A stretch of DNA of 64,000 nucleotides from Ochotona curzoniae. Its lineage: Eukaryota > Chordata > Mammalia > Lagomorpha > Ochotonidae. Shown piece after piece: positions 24,401 through 36,400 of this stretch. Location: the NCBI RefSeq assembly GCF_017591425.1, contig NW_024466459.1, forward strand, positions 9,796,001 through 9,860,000, given 5' to 3'. Position 1 is the first letter of the stretch, and the number at the start of each line of letters is the position of its first letter. Below the pieces are notes generated by a model. That model worked only from the letters and a program-made list of their open reading frames with translations. It had not been told where the DNA came from and did no database searches. Both the position numbers and the translations under genes were made by a program.

Positions 24401-27400
24401 GCCAGGGTGTGAGGATGGCAGCTGAACTACCAGTTCCTAAAGGAATCAGGGCTCACTGAAGACCGGGAACATAGGACAGGCAGGTGCTGTGCCTCCCAGG
24501 GGCCTCATCCTGGAAAGCTTGTGTGGGGGAAATTCGGGGACCCTCCTGGCCTAGCGAGATGGGGAGTAACAGAACCGGATGGGAAGGAAAGCACAGAAGT
24601 GGGCTAGGGCCGGCCAGCGAGGTTCTGGTCTTGTCGAACTCCGGAAACATCTGCGAGGCAGGTCTGGGAGGGAGGATGGAGCCGGGCCCTCGGAGTGACC
24701 CTTCCCCGATGGTCACCCCCATCTGACCAGCAGCCTGATGGTGCCACCAGCGACGAGCTGAGCAGCAGTCAAAAAGACCCTCATTTCAACAGGACCCCGG
24801 CTTTGAATGTAGCCACACCAGAGACTGGAAGGAACAGACAGGCCCATGCCCAGCACAGGAGGGCCTCTGCCAAAGGGGCAGCCAGCCCCCAAAGGGAGTC
24901 TGTGAGGGGAAGGATGCTCAAAGATTCTGATTCCCAGTGAGGTAGAGCTGGTCGGGTCTGGGCACCCACAGCTATCTGACTGGGATTGGTGTTGTGGCAC
25001 TGCACGTTAAGCCTCCACTTGCCATGCCGGCTTACCATACAGGCACAGGTTGGTGCTCTATTTCTAATCCAGCTCTCTGCTGTTGTTATGTCTGGTAAAG
25101 CAGTAGAGGACAGCCCAAGCCCTTGAATCCTTGTACCCAATGTGGAAGACTAGAAACTCCTGGCTCCCGATTTTGGTCTGGCCCAGTACTGGTCATTGTG
25201 GCCATCTGGGAAGTGAATCAGCAGAAGGATTCCTCTCTCGGACTCTTCCCTCTTTGTAATTTTGCATATATACATATATATATATATATCTTACTAAAGA
25301 GATCCGTCTTCCAAAACAACAAGAGTTGCTAATGCAGGCATAAGAGGTTGTCTCTGGAACATCCCTGGGCTGGGAGGACCCCTCCAGGTTGCAGCCAAAT
25401 CCCAGTAAGGAATCGGGTAAAGAGGGGCCAGGGGAATCCAGACCCTCAGGCCTGCAGCAGCCCTAGGCATGGGCTCCTGGCGCCCTCTGCTGGTCACCAG
25501 GGAGACAGGTCGTGTGTGCCTGTGGCAGATCCTGTCCCTTCTGGCCGGTTGTCCCTGGCCCACCAGAAAACAACCAAGCCAGGGGACTTAAGCAACAGAC
25601 ACAACGCTATTGGCTGGCATGCGTGGGCTGACCGTTGCTGGGACGGCCACCCCCAAGCAAGCAGTTGGAGGCTGTGGGCTCTGGGAGGGCACTTTGGGGA
25701 CTCCTCTCCACGTCTCCTGGCAGTCAGAGCAGAGTCCCAGAGGGGGACACCCCCCCCCAAAATGTCTACCTTTGCTGAAGAACATGGAAGCCATTTGTCC
25801 CATTTCCACTCGGTCTGTGATCTCGAAAAGGCTGGGAGAGCCACGCCTCTCTGTGGAGCCAAAGGAACAGGGGGAGGAGATGGTTCTTCCCCTCGCAGGA
25901 TGGAATTCTCCAGAAGAGCGACAGTCTCAAGGGTCACCCCCTACCAGGACTCCAAAGGGCACTGGGGGACACTGGGCTGAGAGGGGCAAAGGAATCTCTG
26001 AGCCCTGGCCAGCCAGACAGAGAGGCAGGGGGGCAGGTGGGAGGGTGGAGAGAAGCCAGTGACCCATCCCCCAGATCCCAGGCATCTCACTGTCCCAGAA
26101 CAGAAGCACAGGGGTCAGGCCACGTGCCTGGTGGGGGACAGAGCCAGCAGGGCCAGGCCTGTGCCCGGACCCCAAGCCTGTGCTGCTGGGTCTCCTAACA
26201 GCACCTTTCTGGAAAACGCCTCGGGATGTCTACGGGCCCCCTCCCAGCCAGGACCTTCTCTGCAGGGAGCGGAGCAGGCACTGGCACCCCGAGACTTACG
26301 CACAGACAGGATGGGCCGTCTCTCTGCCCGCTCGTAGCTCTCCTGCACCAGAACGTCGCTGTCTGAGGCTGTGGAGGAGTCGTCATCTTCCTCCTCCTGC
26401 TGCGGGGTTCGGGGAAGGAAGAGGAGGGAAAAGGAAGGGTGTTCTGACCTTGGCAAACCACAGCGGCAGATCCACTGCCTCTGCTCTTTCTAGGCGGCGA
26501 CCTGACTAGAAGGCTCTCGAATGTCCCCAGGGCCACAACCCAGGACAGGTTCCTGGGCACTAAGGGTCAGGGGCTGGGGAGCAGAGCTGCGAGGTGGCCC
26601 TGGACCAGGCTGCACCATCCTCCAAGCTTATCCTGCTGAAACCTCAGCCCTGGGGCGAGAGTCCAGGGGGTGTTAGGGGGCACCGGCAGCCGAAATCAGT
26701 TCTGGGGTACAGGACTAAATGGAGGTGCTGCCTGGGAACAAGGGTGATGTACCCACCTTGTGGCTCTCCATCCTCTTCCAGTGGAGCTGCGCGTTGGCCA
26801 CGGCCATGGCCTCTATCACGAAGGTGGTGGTCATGAAGCTGGGGCGCAGGGGATGAGGCAGGAAAGAAGTTGGAGATGTCACAAAGGAAGGGAAAAGGGT
26901 CGTGTGCTGTGGCGTAACGGGTTAAGCTACCAGCTGCAACCTCCTATGGGCACCAGTTGGAGTCCTGGCTGCTCCACTTCTAATCCAGCTCTTTGCTAAT
27001 GTGCCTGGGAAAGCAGTGGAGGATGCCCCAAGTGCTGGGACTCCCACCCGCATGGAAGACCCAGATGATGTTCTTGGCTTCTGGCTCCTGGTTTCGGCCT
27101 GGCCCAACCCCCACAGTCACAGCCATTTGGGGAGTGAACCCGAGGACAGAAGTTCTCTCTCTTTCTCTATCACCCATCTAAATAAAAATAAACTAAAAAA
27201 AAAAAAAGGCCTGCCAACAATAAGCCTAAAGGCTTCTCTGTGTGAGCGTGGACCCTCAGGAGCTCTGGGGATGACGCTCATCTGCTGAAACAGGTGTGTG
27301 TGTGTGTGCACACCTGAGGGCTTGGGCTCTCCCACAGCTGGAGAAACAGGCTGATGGGAGGGAGGGAGCTGGGGCGGGCAGAGGTGAAGGGGTGCACTGG

Positions 27401-30400
27401 GGCTCTGGGGACAGACCCCAGGGGAGAGGGGGGTTGCCAGAGGGAGCTTATTCCACCCCTGCCCTCACCTCCCCGCTTCTGTAGGGACAGCGTGCTGCCG
27501 TTCTTGCTAGGACGTGGGCACAGGGAGACACAGGGCAGGTGATGCCCGCAGGACTCTCCCTCCCTTTGGAAGGACTCTGAGTTCCTGACTCCTCTGGCTC
27601 CTACCAACAGCAGCCACAGTCCACAGTGGGCCTGGGAGAGGGCGCCAGACGCTGGCCTCGAGAAGTGACTAGAGGGACCCAGCGGACAGCCGGCTGCTCC
27701 CGGGCTGCAGGGGCGGGCTGCTTTCCGGAGCCCACCCTTGTCCCAGCCCTGCAGACATGTAATTACAGCCCCAGGGAGCCAGCTCCCGAACAGCCTCCGA
27801 GAGAGGTTTCTCATTATCTTGCTTAAGTGACCATTTTCAGGGCTTTTGCTGCTCTCCTGTTTCCGGAAGTAAAACTGAAATCCATCTTAATTAAGGCATC
27901 AAGAGACTGCACAGAACCGACTCATTGATCAGGTTCAGCAGAGATTAGCTGAGCCCTGAGGGGTGGCAGGTTCAGTGGGGTGGAGGTGGGGGCTGGGGGG
28001 GCTCCTGGAACCACCTGCGCTGAAGGACTTGTAAAGGGGACGGCTGAACCCCACACGGGTAAGGACTCCCAGAGCTTGGGACCAGTCCACTCCAGCTCCC
28101 CCACAAAGGCACTGAAACTCCAGGGAGTTTTCGCTCCCTTCCAGCCCCTGCAGGGGTCTCAGAGAGGGCTTCCCTGGCTCCTCAGGCTGTCCTCCGTGTC
28201 CCCGGCCACGTGGCTAGAAACTGAGTCAGCCTTGCCTTGCAGCCCATCCCACACTTTGCCTTTTTCCCCCATTACCTTCCAGTCTCCTCTCTACCCACTG
28301 CCTGCCTCCCCACCGCAGCTGCAGGTGGGCTCTGCCAGGCTAGGGAAGCAGGAGCCCATCCCGCTCCTGGGGAGGAGTTCTGAGGGTGCCACACAGGTGT
28401 TCCTTTCCACACCTGCAATTGTGGATTCCCACCAGGCTTGGGGAGGAGAGCAAGGGTTGGAAACGGCTGCTTCTAAATCCCTCCCTGGCCTGGAGCACCC
28501 ACACAGTGAAAGCCCTGGGAGAAGCCTTCGGTGGACCAACTCCCTGAAACACCTGTGGATGGACCCTGCACCTGCCTCAAGAAGCAGGTGCCCCTGAAGG
28601 CTTGGGGAGCCCCAGGCAGGCAAGGTCATAAACCCTGGCTCTGAGTCAGCTCCAGCGAATCCTGGGTGGCCAGCTGACTCCTGTCCTCACCTGCACTGCT
28701 GGACGCGTTCTCTGGGGCTAGGTGGCATGTTCTCAGAACTGGAGCTCCCAGCAGAAAAAGCATAAAGCAGCCAGCAGGAATTGCCTCACCCGCAGCCCAT
28801 CCGAGTTTCTCACTGTTCCTGCGGTGCAACTGCCCCATTGGCTGGAGAGGGCGGGAACTCGGTGTCTGCCCTACCCCAGCCCCCCTCCCGGGCCTGGTTA
28901 GGACTCACTGACCTACAAGAGAGGCAGACAGACACTCAGCCCCCCTCCAGCACCCTCTGGGGCCCAGGGCTCAGCTCCCGGGCTGGGTGACTGCCTCCCA
29001 TGGCCTCTTACCTCATAAAGCCCAGGAACATGAGCAGGAGGAGGCTGACGAGCCAGCCGGCTGTGGCGAAGGCCTTGGGCATGGTGAGTGCGCCCGTGCC
29101 CACGATGAGGTTAAACATGTACACCAGCCCCACCTGGAAGCAACAGGAGCGACACTCAAGGCCAGAGATCGGCTGTCCTTTGCCCCTAGCGGCTCCCAGG
29201 GATAGCTGTGGACGCCATGGCAAGGCATGGAAGCAGTCAAGAGAAGGCAGGACCACACCTGAGCCCCGCAGAGCCAGCGCTGCTGTGAGGTTTCGGGAGC
29301 CAAATGCCAACACCCGGGCAGCAAAGCACCACACTCTGGCAGCTCTTTCGGGAAGCTCTGAGGGTGGCGGGGTCTGTTTTGGCCATCATCTCTGCCACTT
29401 CCTCATCACTTGGCGATTATTCAAAGCTGTGCCACAGATGCTAGGGCTTTCTGCAGAGTTCCTGTGGGACACAGGCCCCAAGGGACCCCCACCCTCCTCT
29501 CTGCCACCCCTAGCCACCATCCTCTGGGAAGGACATCAACATCCATACTGCCTTTATCCTGGGCCACGCCTAATGACAACTCCGGAGTATTGGGGGAGGG
29601 GGAAGTACATCACTCACGTTTCATACAACACACCCTTGAGATTCAGTGGATGCTGCTGCTGTGGTCACACCCTAGGAAACTACTGCCACTAGCAACAAAC
29701 GCCCCTCTTGGCCACAGCCGACTGCCCGCCCGGGACGGGTGGCAGGGTGGTTCTGAAGCTCCACTGACTCATTCCATTTCCCCTGCTCAGTCTCTTCCAC
29801 TCTCCCCTCTCCCCCTGCAGGATCTCAGCGGGATGCTCACCCCTTCCCCACCTGCACACCGTCACAGCCAATCTGCTGGTCCCACTGCCACGCGCCCAAC
29901 CCGCCTCCTCCCCTCTTTCCTGCTGGGGGGGGGCAGGGGGCCAGCACCTGTTCTCCCCCGCTCCGGGACAGGTTCCTGGAGACGTTTTTTTGGACCCACA
30001 ACAAAGGGCTCCTTCATCGGGGAGTGGCAGCATCAAGGCGTTCCTAGTTCCTCTGTAAGGGGCCTGCTGGCATTTCCCACAGTGATCCTTGGTACTTCAA
30101 AGCCCCAGGCCGGCAGCGCCTGGCACTCAGGGTGAGGGTGCCGCCCCTGACTTGTGGGAGGCAATGAGACTGGTTTGGGGTATGTACCCAAAGCCTCACT
30201 CCTTCCTGGCTCAAAAACAGCCATGTCTTCGAAGGACCCTATGGTGCAGCAAGCTAAGCTGCAAATTCGGGTGCCTGCTTCCCGTGTGGGAGTGCCTGGT
30301 TGAGTCCGATCCAGCCTGGGAGGGAACCGATGTGAGCTCAAGCGGCCTGGCTGTAGCAGGCATTGGGGAGAGAACCAGCAGATGCATTTCACATAGTATT

Positions 30401-33400
30401 TTCTTAAATCAACAAGAACAATAATAATAAAAATAAAACAGGAGCCTTCATTCTCCCTGCCCTCCCACCTGCCTTTGTGGGGCACAGGCGCTTGCTCCCG
30501 CAGGAAGCCACGCTGAGCTTGGACTTCTGGCATTACCCTGCTGGAATTCTCTCTTCCCACTGGCTCCTCCGCTCTACCGGCACACCTCCTTGACACAGGA
30601 GCCTGGCTCCCCTCAGCAGCACTCGCCAAGCATGCACTCTGCCTTCATCTCCAACCGCGTGGCTTCCACACTCGCTCCTCCCCAGGACTCTGAAAACATC
30701 CCGGAAGCCCTCCTGCTGTCACACCTCAGCCTCTGTTCCCTTCCCCTCCTCTGCCCACCTTGCCCACGGCACCTGGCCTGACCCGAGACTGGGCCTTGCT
30801 GGCTGAGTTTCGATAGCACAAGCCCTTTGCAGACTTCCCATGCACTGCCAGCTCCTCTGTCCACCTGAGCGTCCCCCCAGGGGCCCCCTACACTCTGCCT
30901 CGCAGGGCTACTGCTCCCAGTTCCGAAGTCTCGTGGGGGGGCACCTCCCAGCTGCTGCCTCTCTTTACAATTCCCATGAATCCTCCCAGCCAGTCACAGC
31001 AGGTGACTCGTACTTGCTCTTCCGGTATGCTAAGTCGCTTGATTTAGCCTAGGCTTTACTGCCCGCTTGTTTATTTAGAAACAACAGACACGGTATCTCT
31101 GGTAACAGCCGCCCAGCTCTCATTTTTCACTTCCCGTTCTTAGAAAGGCACACTTTTCTACATTTTTAAATGTTTCTAGGATAGCTATGTGCTGAATTTG
31201 TCATCACAGACACAAAGTGAGGCCTGTTTGTGCAAACCCAGATTTTTTTTTTAAGCATGAAGAAGTAGAGACAGGGCTTGTCAACCATCACCCCGAGGCT
31301 CTGGCTGGGAGGACTGATGGCAGAACAGGCCTCAGGGCTAGTGTGGTGGCCCAGTGACTGAAGCCACTGTTTGCGGATGCCAGCATCCCGTACTGGGGTG
31401 ATGGTTAGAGTCCCAGCTGCTCGGCTTCTGATATGGCTAACTGCTTACGTGCCTGGGAAAGCACGGGATGATGCTCTGAGTGCTTGGGCCTCTGCTGCTC
31501 ATGACGGAAACCCAGGTGCGGCTCCAGGGCCACGGGCTTTAGCTGGAACCAGGTCCCAGCCTCAGGCCTGGCCATTGTGGTCACTGGGGAGTAAACCAGT
31601 GGATGGGAGAGCTCTTTCTCTCTCCCTCTGTCACTCTTTCAAATGAACAAATACATTTTACAAAGAGGGAGAGAGTGTGTGCCAGGCTTCCCAGCACGTG
31701 TCTATTGGCATGCGAGGGCTGGGTGAGGTATGGCAGGGGGCACCTTGTGGAGGGAGAACAGCTCTGCTCACAGCATATCTGTTCCTGTACAGGATTCCAA
31801 GCCCTGCTGGGGCTCCTCTCCTACCCCTCAACTCCTAGCCGGGCTTTCGGGTCCATCCAGATGCTACTGCCACCACAAAGCTCTCCCAGACTTTCAAACT
31901 TGTCTTGCTTCCCACTTGCGAATTCTGGGAGCAATAACACCTCTTATCCCAGGGCCTAGCCATTGTGGCAGGGCAGTTAAAGCAGCTGCTGGCACCTCAC
32001 AGGGCACTGGTGTGTGTTCAGGCAGCTTTATTTCCCACCCGGTTCCCTGCTAATAGCCCAGGAAAGCAGTGGAAGGGGGCTCAAGTGTTTGGGTCCCTGT
32101 TGTACACAGAGCAGACCTGGATGAAGCTCCTGGCTCAGCCCTGGCTGTTGGGGCTTTTTGGAGAACAAACCGGCAGATGGAAGATATCTCTCCTTCCCTC
32201 TAAATCCGCCTTTCAAATGCATACATGCATATACACATACACACATAAACTTTAAAAGCTTCTTATTCTCCATCCTGGAGGCCCTCCATAGCTGTGGGCT
32301 AGCCATCACAGATTCAAACAAACACATTTACCAAAAAAAGAAAAAAGAATTTGACTGTACTGAACAAGGGTCTTTTTTCTTGTCACGATCCCCTAAGCAA
32401 TGTCACCACTTTACACAGCATCCACCGGTGTAAGAGCTGCATGGCCCATAGAGGGTCCAAAGTGCACAGGACACTGCGTGTAAGGTTATCTGGTAACATC
32501 ACGCCTTCTATACGGGACTTGTGTCTATAGGAGGTCCTGAGCCCGCGTCCCACAGGAGCTGGAGGAAGACTATCTACCTTCGCCCCGTTTCTAAACCTGA
32601 GGCTAGCGGTGGACATTGCTCAGCCCATGTCACAGGTGCCTAAGGACAGGAGTCACCCACATAACCTCTGACCGCAGGCGGGCTGAGGACCGTTTCAGGT
32701 GTCACAATCCCCACGTGATCTCAGGAAGGTACGACAAGGGATCACCTTCCTACAGCAGCTGGTGGGTCCCGCCCAACACAATCAAGCCCCACTCGGGAGC
32801 ACAGCCAGGACGGCCTACTGTTTACCCACGGGAGGGCTTAGCTCCAGTCACTGGTACTCTGAGGCTAGCATGTTCAAGAGTACAGGGTCGGGCCCAGCAC
32901 GATGGCGTAGTGGTTAAAGTCCTCGCCTTGAACGCACCAGGATCCCATTTGGGCACTGGTTCTAGTCCCGGTGACCCCGCTTTCCATCCAGCTCCCTGCT
33001 TGTGGCCTGGGAAAGCAGTCGAGGGCGGCCCAAGGCCTTGGGACCCTGCACCCACGTGGGAGACCTGGAGGAAGTTCTTGGCTCCTGGCTTTGTATCGGT
33101 GCAGCACCAGCCGTCGTGCTCACTTGGGGAGTGAATCATCAGGTGGAAGAGCCTCCTCTCTGTATATCTTTGTAATGAAAATAAAATAAATCTTAAAAAA
33201 ACAAAAGAGTACAGGGCCACCTCACTAGATCCCTTCTGCTTCTTTACTCATGTGGTCAACTGTGAGCATTTCCCACGGGCAAGGACCAAAGCTCAGAGCT
33301 GGCAGTATGATGGCAAACGCAGACTGGTCACTGACCTCAGGGAACTAGGTTCGAAAGAGAAGACAGGCAACAAAACACAGAGCCACGAGAGGCGGCTGCT

Positions 33401-36400
33401 TAGCCTGGTGGTCAAGCACCCACAGCGGAGTGCTCTGCTCCAGCCCCTAGCCTCCTGCTGACGTGGCCCTGGGAGGCAGCAGAGATGGCTCGAGTACACT
33501 GGCTCCAGCCACGCTTGCAGGAGACCTGGAGAGGTCCCAGTGCCCAACTTGAGCCCAGGCCAGCCTGGTCCAGGTCAGCACGGGAGTTTAAGGAATGACC
33601 CAGCAGATGGGAGCGCTGGTCTTCAAACAAAAAAGAGAACAAAGCATGATAACCACCTCCAAGAGGCGCTAGGAAGAATCAGGGTGACAGCACAGGGAAT
33701 AACAGAAACACGATCAAGTACAGGGCACTCCAGGAAGGCCTCGTGGTGACCTTCAAGCTGCCATCGGATGGATGTGCAGGTGCCCGCCCAGGCACTCGAT
33801 TCCTTTTGGGAAAATGGTCTGGGAAGAGACAATTCTTACGACAGAAGAAAAGAGAAAGCCAAGAGGATGAAGAAAGCTTGGGGCTGGCACCGTGGTATAG
33901 AGGGTAAAGCCACTGTCTGTGGCACTGGTCTCCCACACGGGAATCTTGGCTGCTCCGCTTCTGACCCAGCTCCTTGCTAACAGACTTGGGAAACCAGGAA
34001 AGATGGCCATGGCCCTGGCCTCTGGCCCCCCGCCCTCATGCAGGAGACCCGGAAAAATCTCCTGGCTTCAATCTGGACCAGCTCTGACCACTGTACACTT
34101 GGGGAATGAACCAGCAGAGGGAAGATTTTAATTTTGCCTTCCAAATAAATAAATCTTTTTAAAAAGAAATGATGACTATTAGGCAAAAGTTTTGTGGGAA
34201 AGTAAGGTAGCAGAGAGGTTTCTGTGAGCTCCGGGAGGCCTGCGGCTCTGGGGACAGAGGGGCCAAAGGCCTCCGAGAGATCAGAGCTGATCAACCTGGA
34301 CACTGCTGACGGCTGGCCATTCTCCGCGGGAGAACCTGTCCTGTACGCCCAAGGACATTTAGTAGCACCCATGGCATCTGACCAGTAATAACTCCCCATC
34401 CCCGACAATATCATGCCAACCCCAAACGTCTTCCAACATCGTTCAATGTCACCTACTGACAACATGAACGCCAGCTCAGAACCACCAGACACACAAACAC
34501 GACAAAAGAAGAATGTTCCCGAAAGCCAGCATTACAGCTCAGCACGTTAAGCCACCAGCCGTGATCCAGCATCCCCTGCGAGCACTGGTTTAAGTCCTGG
34601 CTGCTCCACTTCCACTCCAGATCCCTGCAAACACCCTTGAGAAAGCACTGGAAGGGCCCGGCGCGGTGGCGCAAGTGGTTAAAGGTCCTCGCCTTGCACG
34701 CCCTGGATCCCATATGGGCGCCGGTTCTAATCCCGGCAGCCCTGCTTCCCATCCAGCTCCCTGCCTGTGGCCTGGGAAAGCAGTAGAGGATGGCCCAAAG
34801 CTTTGGGACCCTGCATCCGTGTGGGAGACCTGGAAGAGGCTCCTGGCTTCGGATTGGCATAGTATCGGCCCGTTGCGCTCACTTGGGGAGTGAATCATCG
34901 GACGGAAGATCTTCCTCTCTGTCTCTCCTCTCTGTATATCCGCCTTTCCAATGAAAAAATAATAAAAATAAATCTTTAAAAAAAAAAAAAAAAAAAAGAG
35001 AAAGCACTGGAAGATGTTCCAAGTACCTGGGGCCTTGCCACCCAAGTGGAGACCCAGATGGTGTTCCACGCTCCTGGCGTGGGCCTTGCTGCTGTGCCAC
35101 TCGGGGAGCGAACCACCAGCTGCAAGATCCGTCTCTCCTGCTCTCTCTAGAATGTTGCCTTTCCAATAAGTAAATAACATGGTTTTTGGGAAAAAATTAT
35201 TTTTATTGGAAAGTCAGATTTATAGACAGAAAGAGAGATAGAAATATCTTTTTTCTGCTGGCTCATTTCTCAAGTGACCACAACAGCTAAAGCTGAACTG
35301 ATCTGAAGCCAGGAGCCAGGAGCTTCTTCTGGGTCTCCCACGCAGGGTCCCAAGGCTTTGGCCATCCTCTACTGCTTTCCCAGGCCACAAGCACGAAGCT
35401 AAAAGGGAAGTGCAGCTGCCAGGACATGAATTGGCGCCCATATGGGATTCTGGTGCATGCAAGGCAAGGACTTTAGCCTCTAGGCTACTGCTCTGGGCCC
35501 CTAAATATGTGTTTTTAATTTATTTTATTTTATTTAAAGATTTATTTATTTTTATTGCAAAGTCAGATATATAGAGAGGAGGAGAGACAGAGAGAAATAT
35601 TTTCTGTCTGATGATTCACTCCCCAAGTGACCACAACGACCAGTGCTGCACCGATCCAAAGCCAGGAGCCAGGAGCCAGGAACCTCCTCCAGGTCTCCCA
35701 CATGGATGCAGGGTCCCAAGGCCTTGGGCTTTCCTCGACTGCTTTCCCAGGCCACAAGCAGGGAGCTGTATGGAAAGCAGAGCTGCTGGGACTAGAACTG
35801 GCGCCCATATGGGATCCTGGTGCAAGGCAAGGACCTTAGCCGCTAGGCCATCACGCCAGGCCCAAAGATGTGTTTTTTAATGCTCCCAAGAAAAGCTTCC
35901 AACCCATCTCAGTCAAAAGCAAACTTTAGGAACTCTACAAAGAAGTTAACACAGAATAAAATAATGGCAGATGGGAGCAGAAATAGGCAAATGCTTTTGT
36001 CTTGCTTTGTGGATGTTGTTTTAGCTCCAAGGCAACCACTGTACCCCTGGCATGGGCTTGAGTTCCTGTAGGATTATATAGGACTGTTTCACCTTCGGGG
36101 GGGTCTCAGTAGGCCTGGAAGGACGGCTGCAGTAAACGGAACGGGTAAGGAATGACCGTAAGAACAGTCCCTAGAGGCAGGAAGCAATGGGAACTGTCAT
36201 GGACCCGATCAGGTGCAGCTGTGGGGAAGGAAGAAGAGAAAAAAGACACGCTCTTCCATTGGTCAGGTGACTGCTCGGTCACCAGGGAAGTGAGGCAGAG
36301 CGCAGAGGAGTCAGGCCCTCCTGCAGACTCCATAAGCGACCTCAGCCTAAAGGTAACCAAGCTTCCTCCAGTTGTGGGAGTCCACTGCAGGAGGCACACC

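Larger units (their letters stand above)
23527..26299 (-). other. TMEM104: TMEM104 introns between coding exons 4, 5 and 6
   Basis: This span covers introns 23527-25769 and 25851-26299 around exon 5. The larger holds the imperfect 36-bp duplication and one old CSINE with (TA)n tail. The smaller shows nothing notable. Introns 23092-23426 and 26397-26756 likewise show nothing. Confidence 0.8.

Noticed and set aside
34453..35880. Several open frames of 80-196 codons at 34.4-35.9 kb and similar ones near 5.3, 33.0, 52.4 and 55.8 kb
   Set aside because: All lie within CSINE copies and have near-identical peptides (for example GCRVPKLWA), which are translations of the SINE body in different frames.
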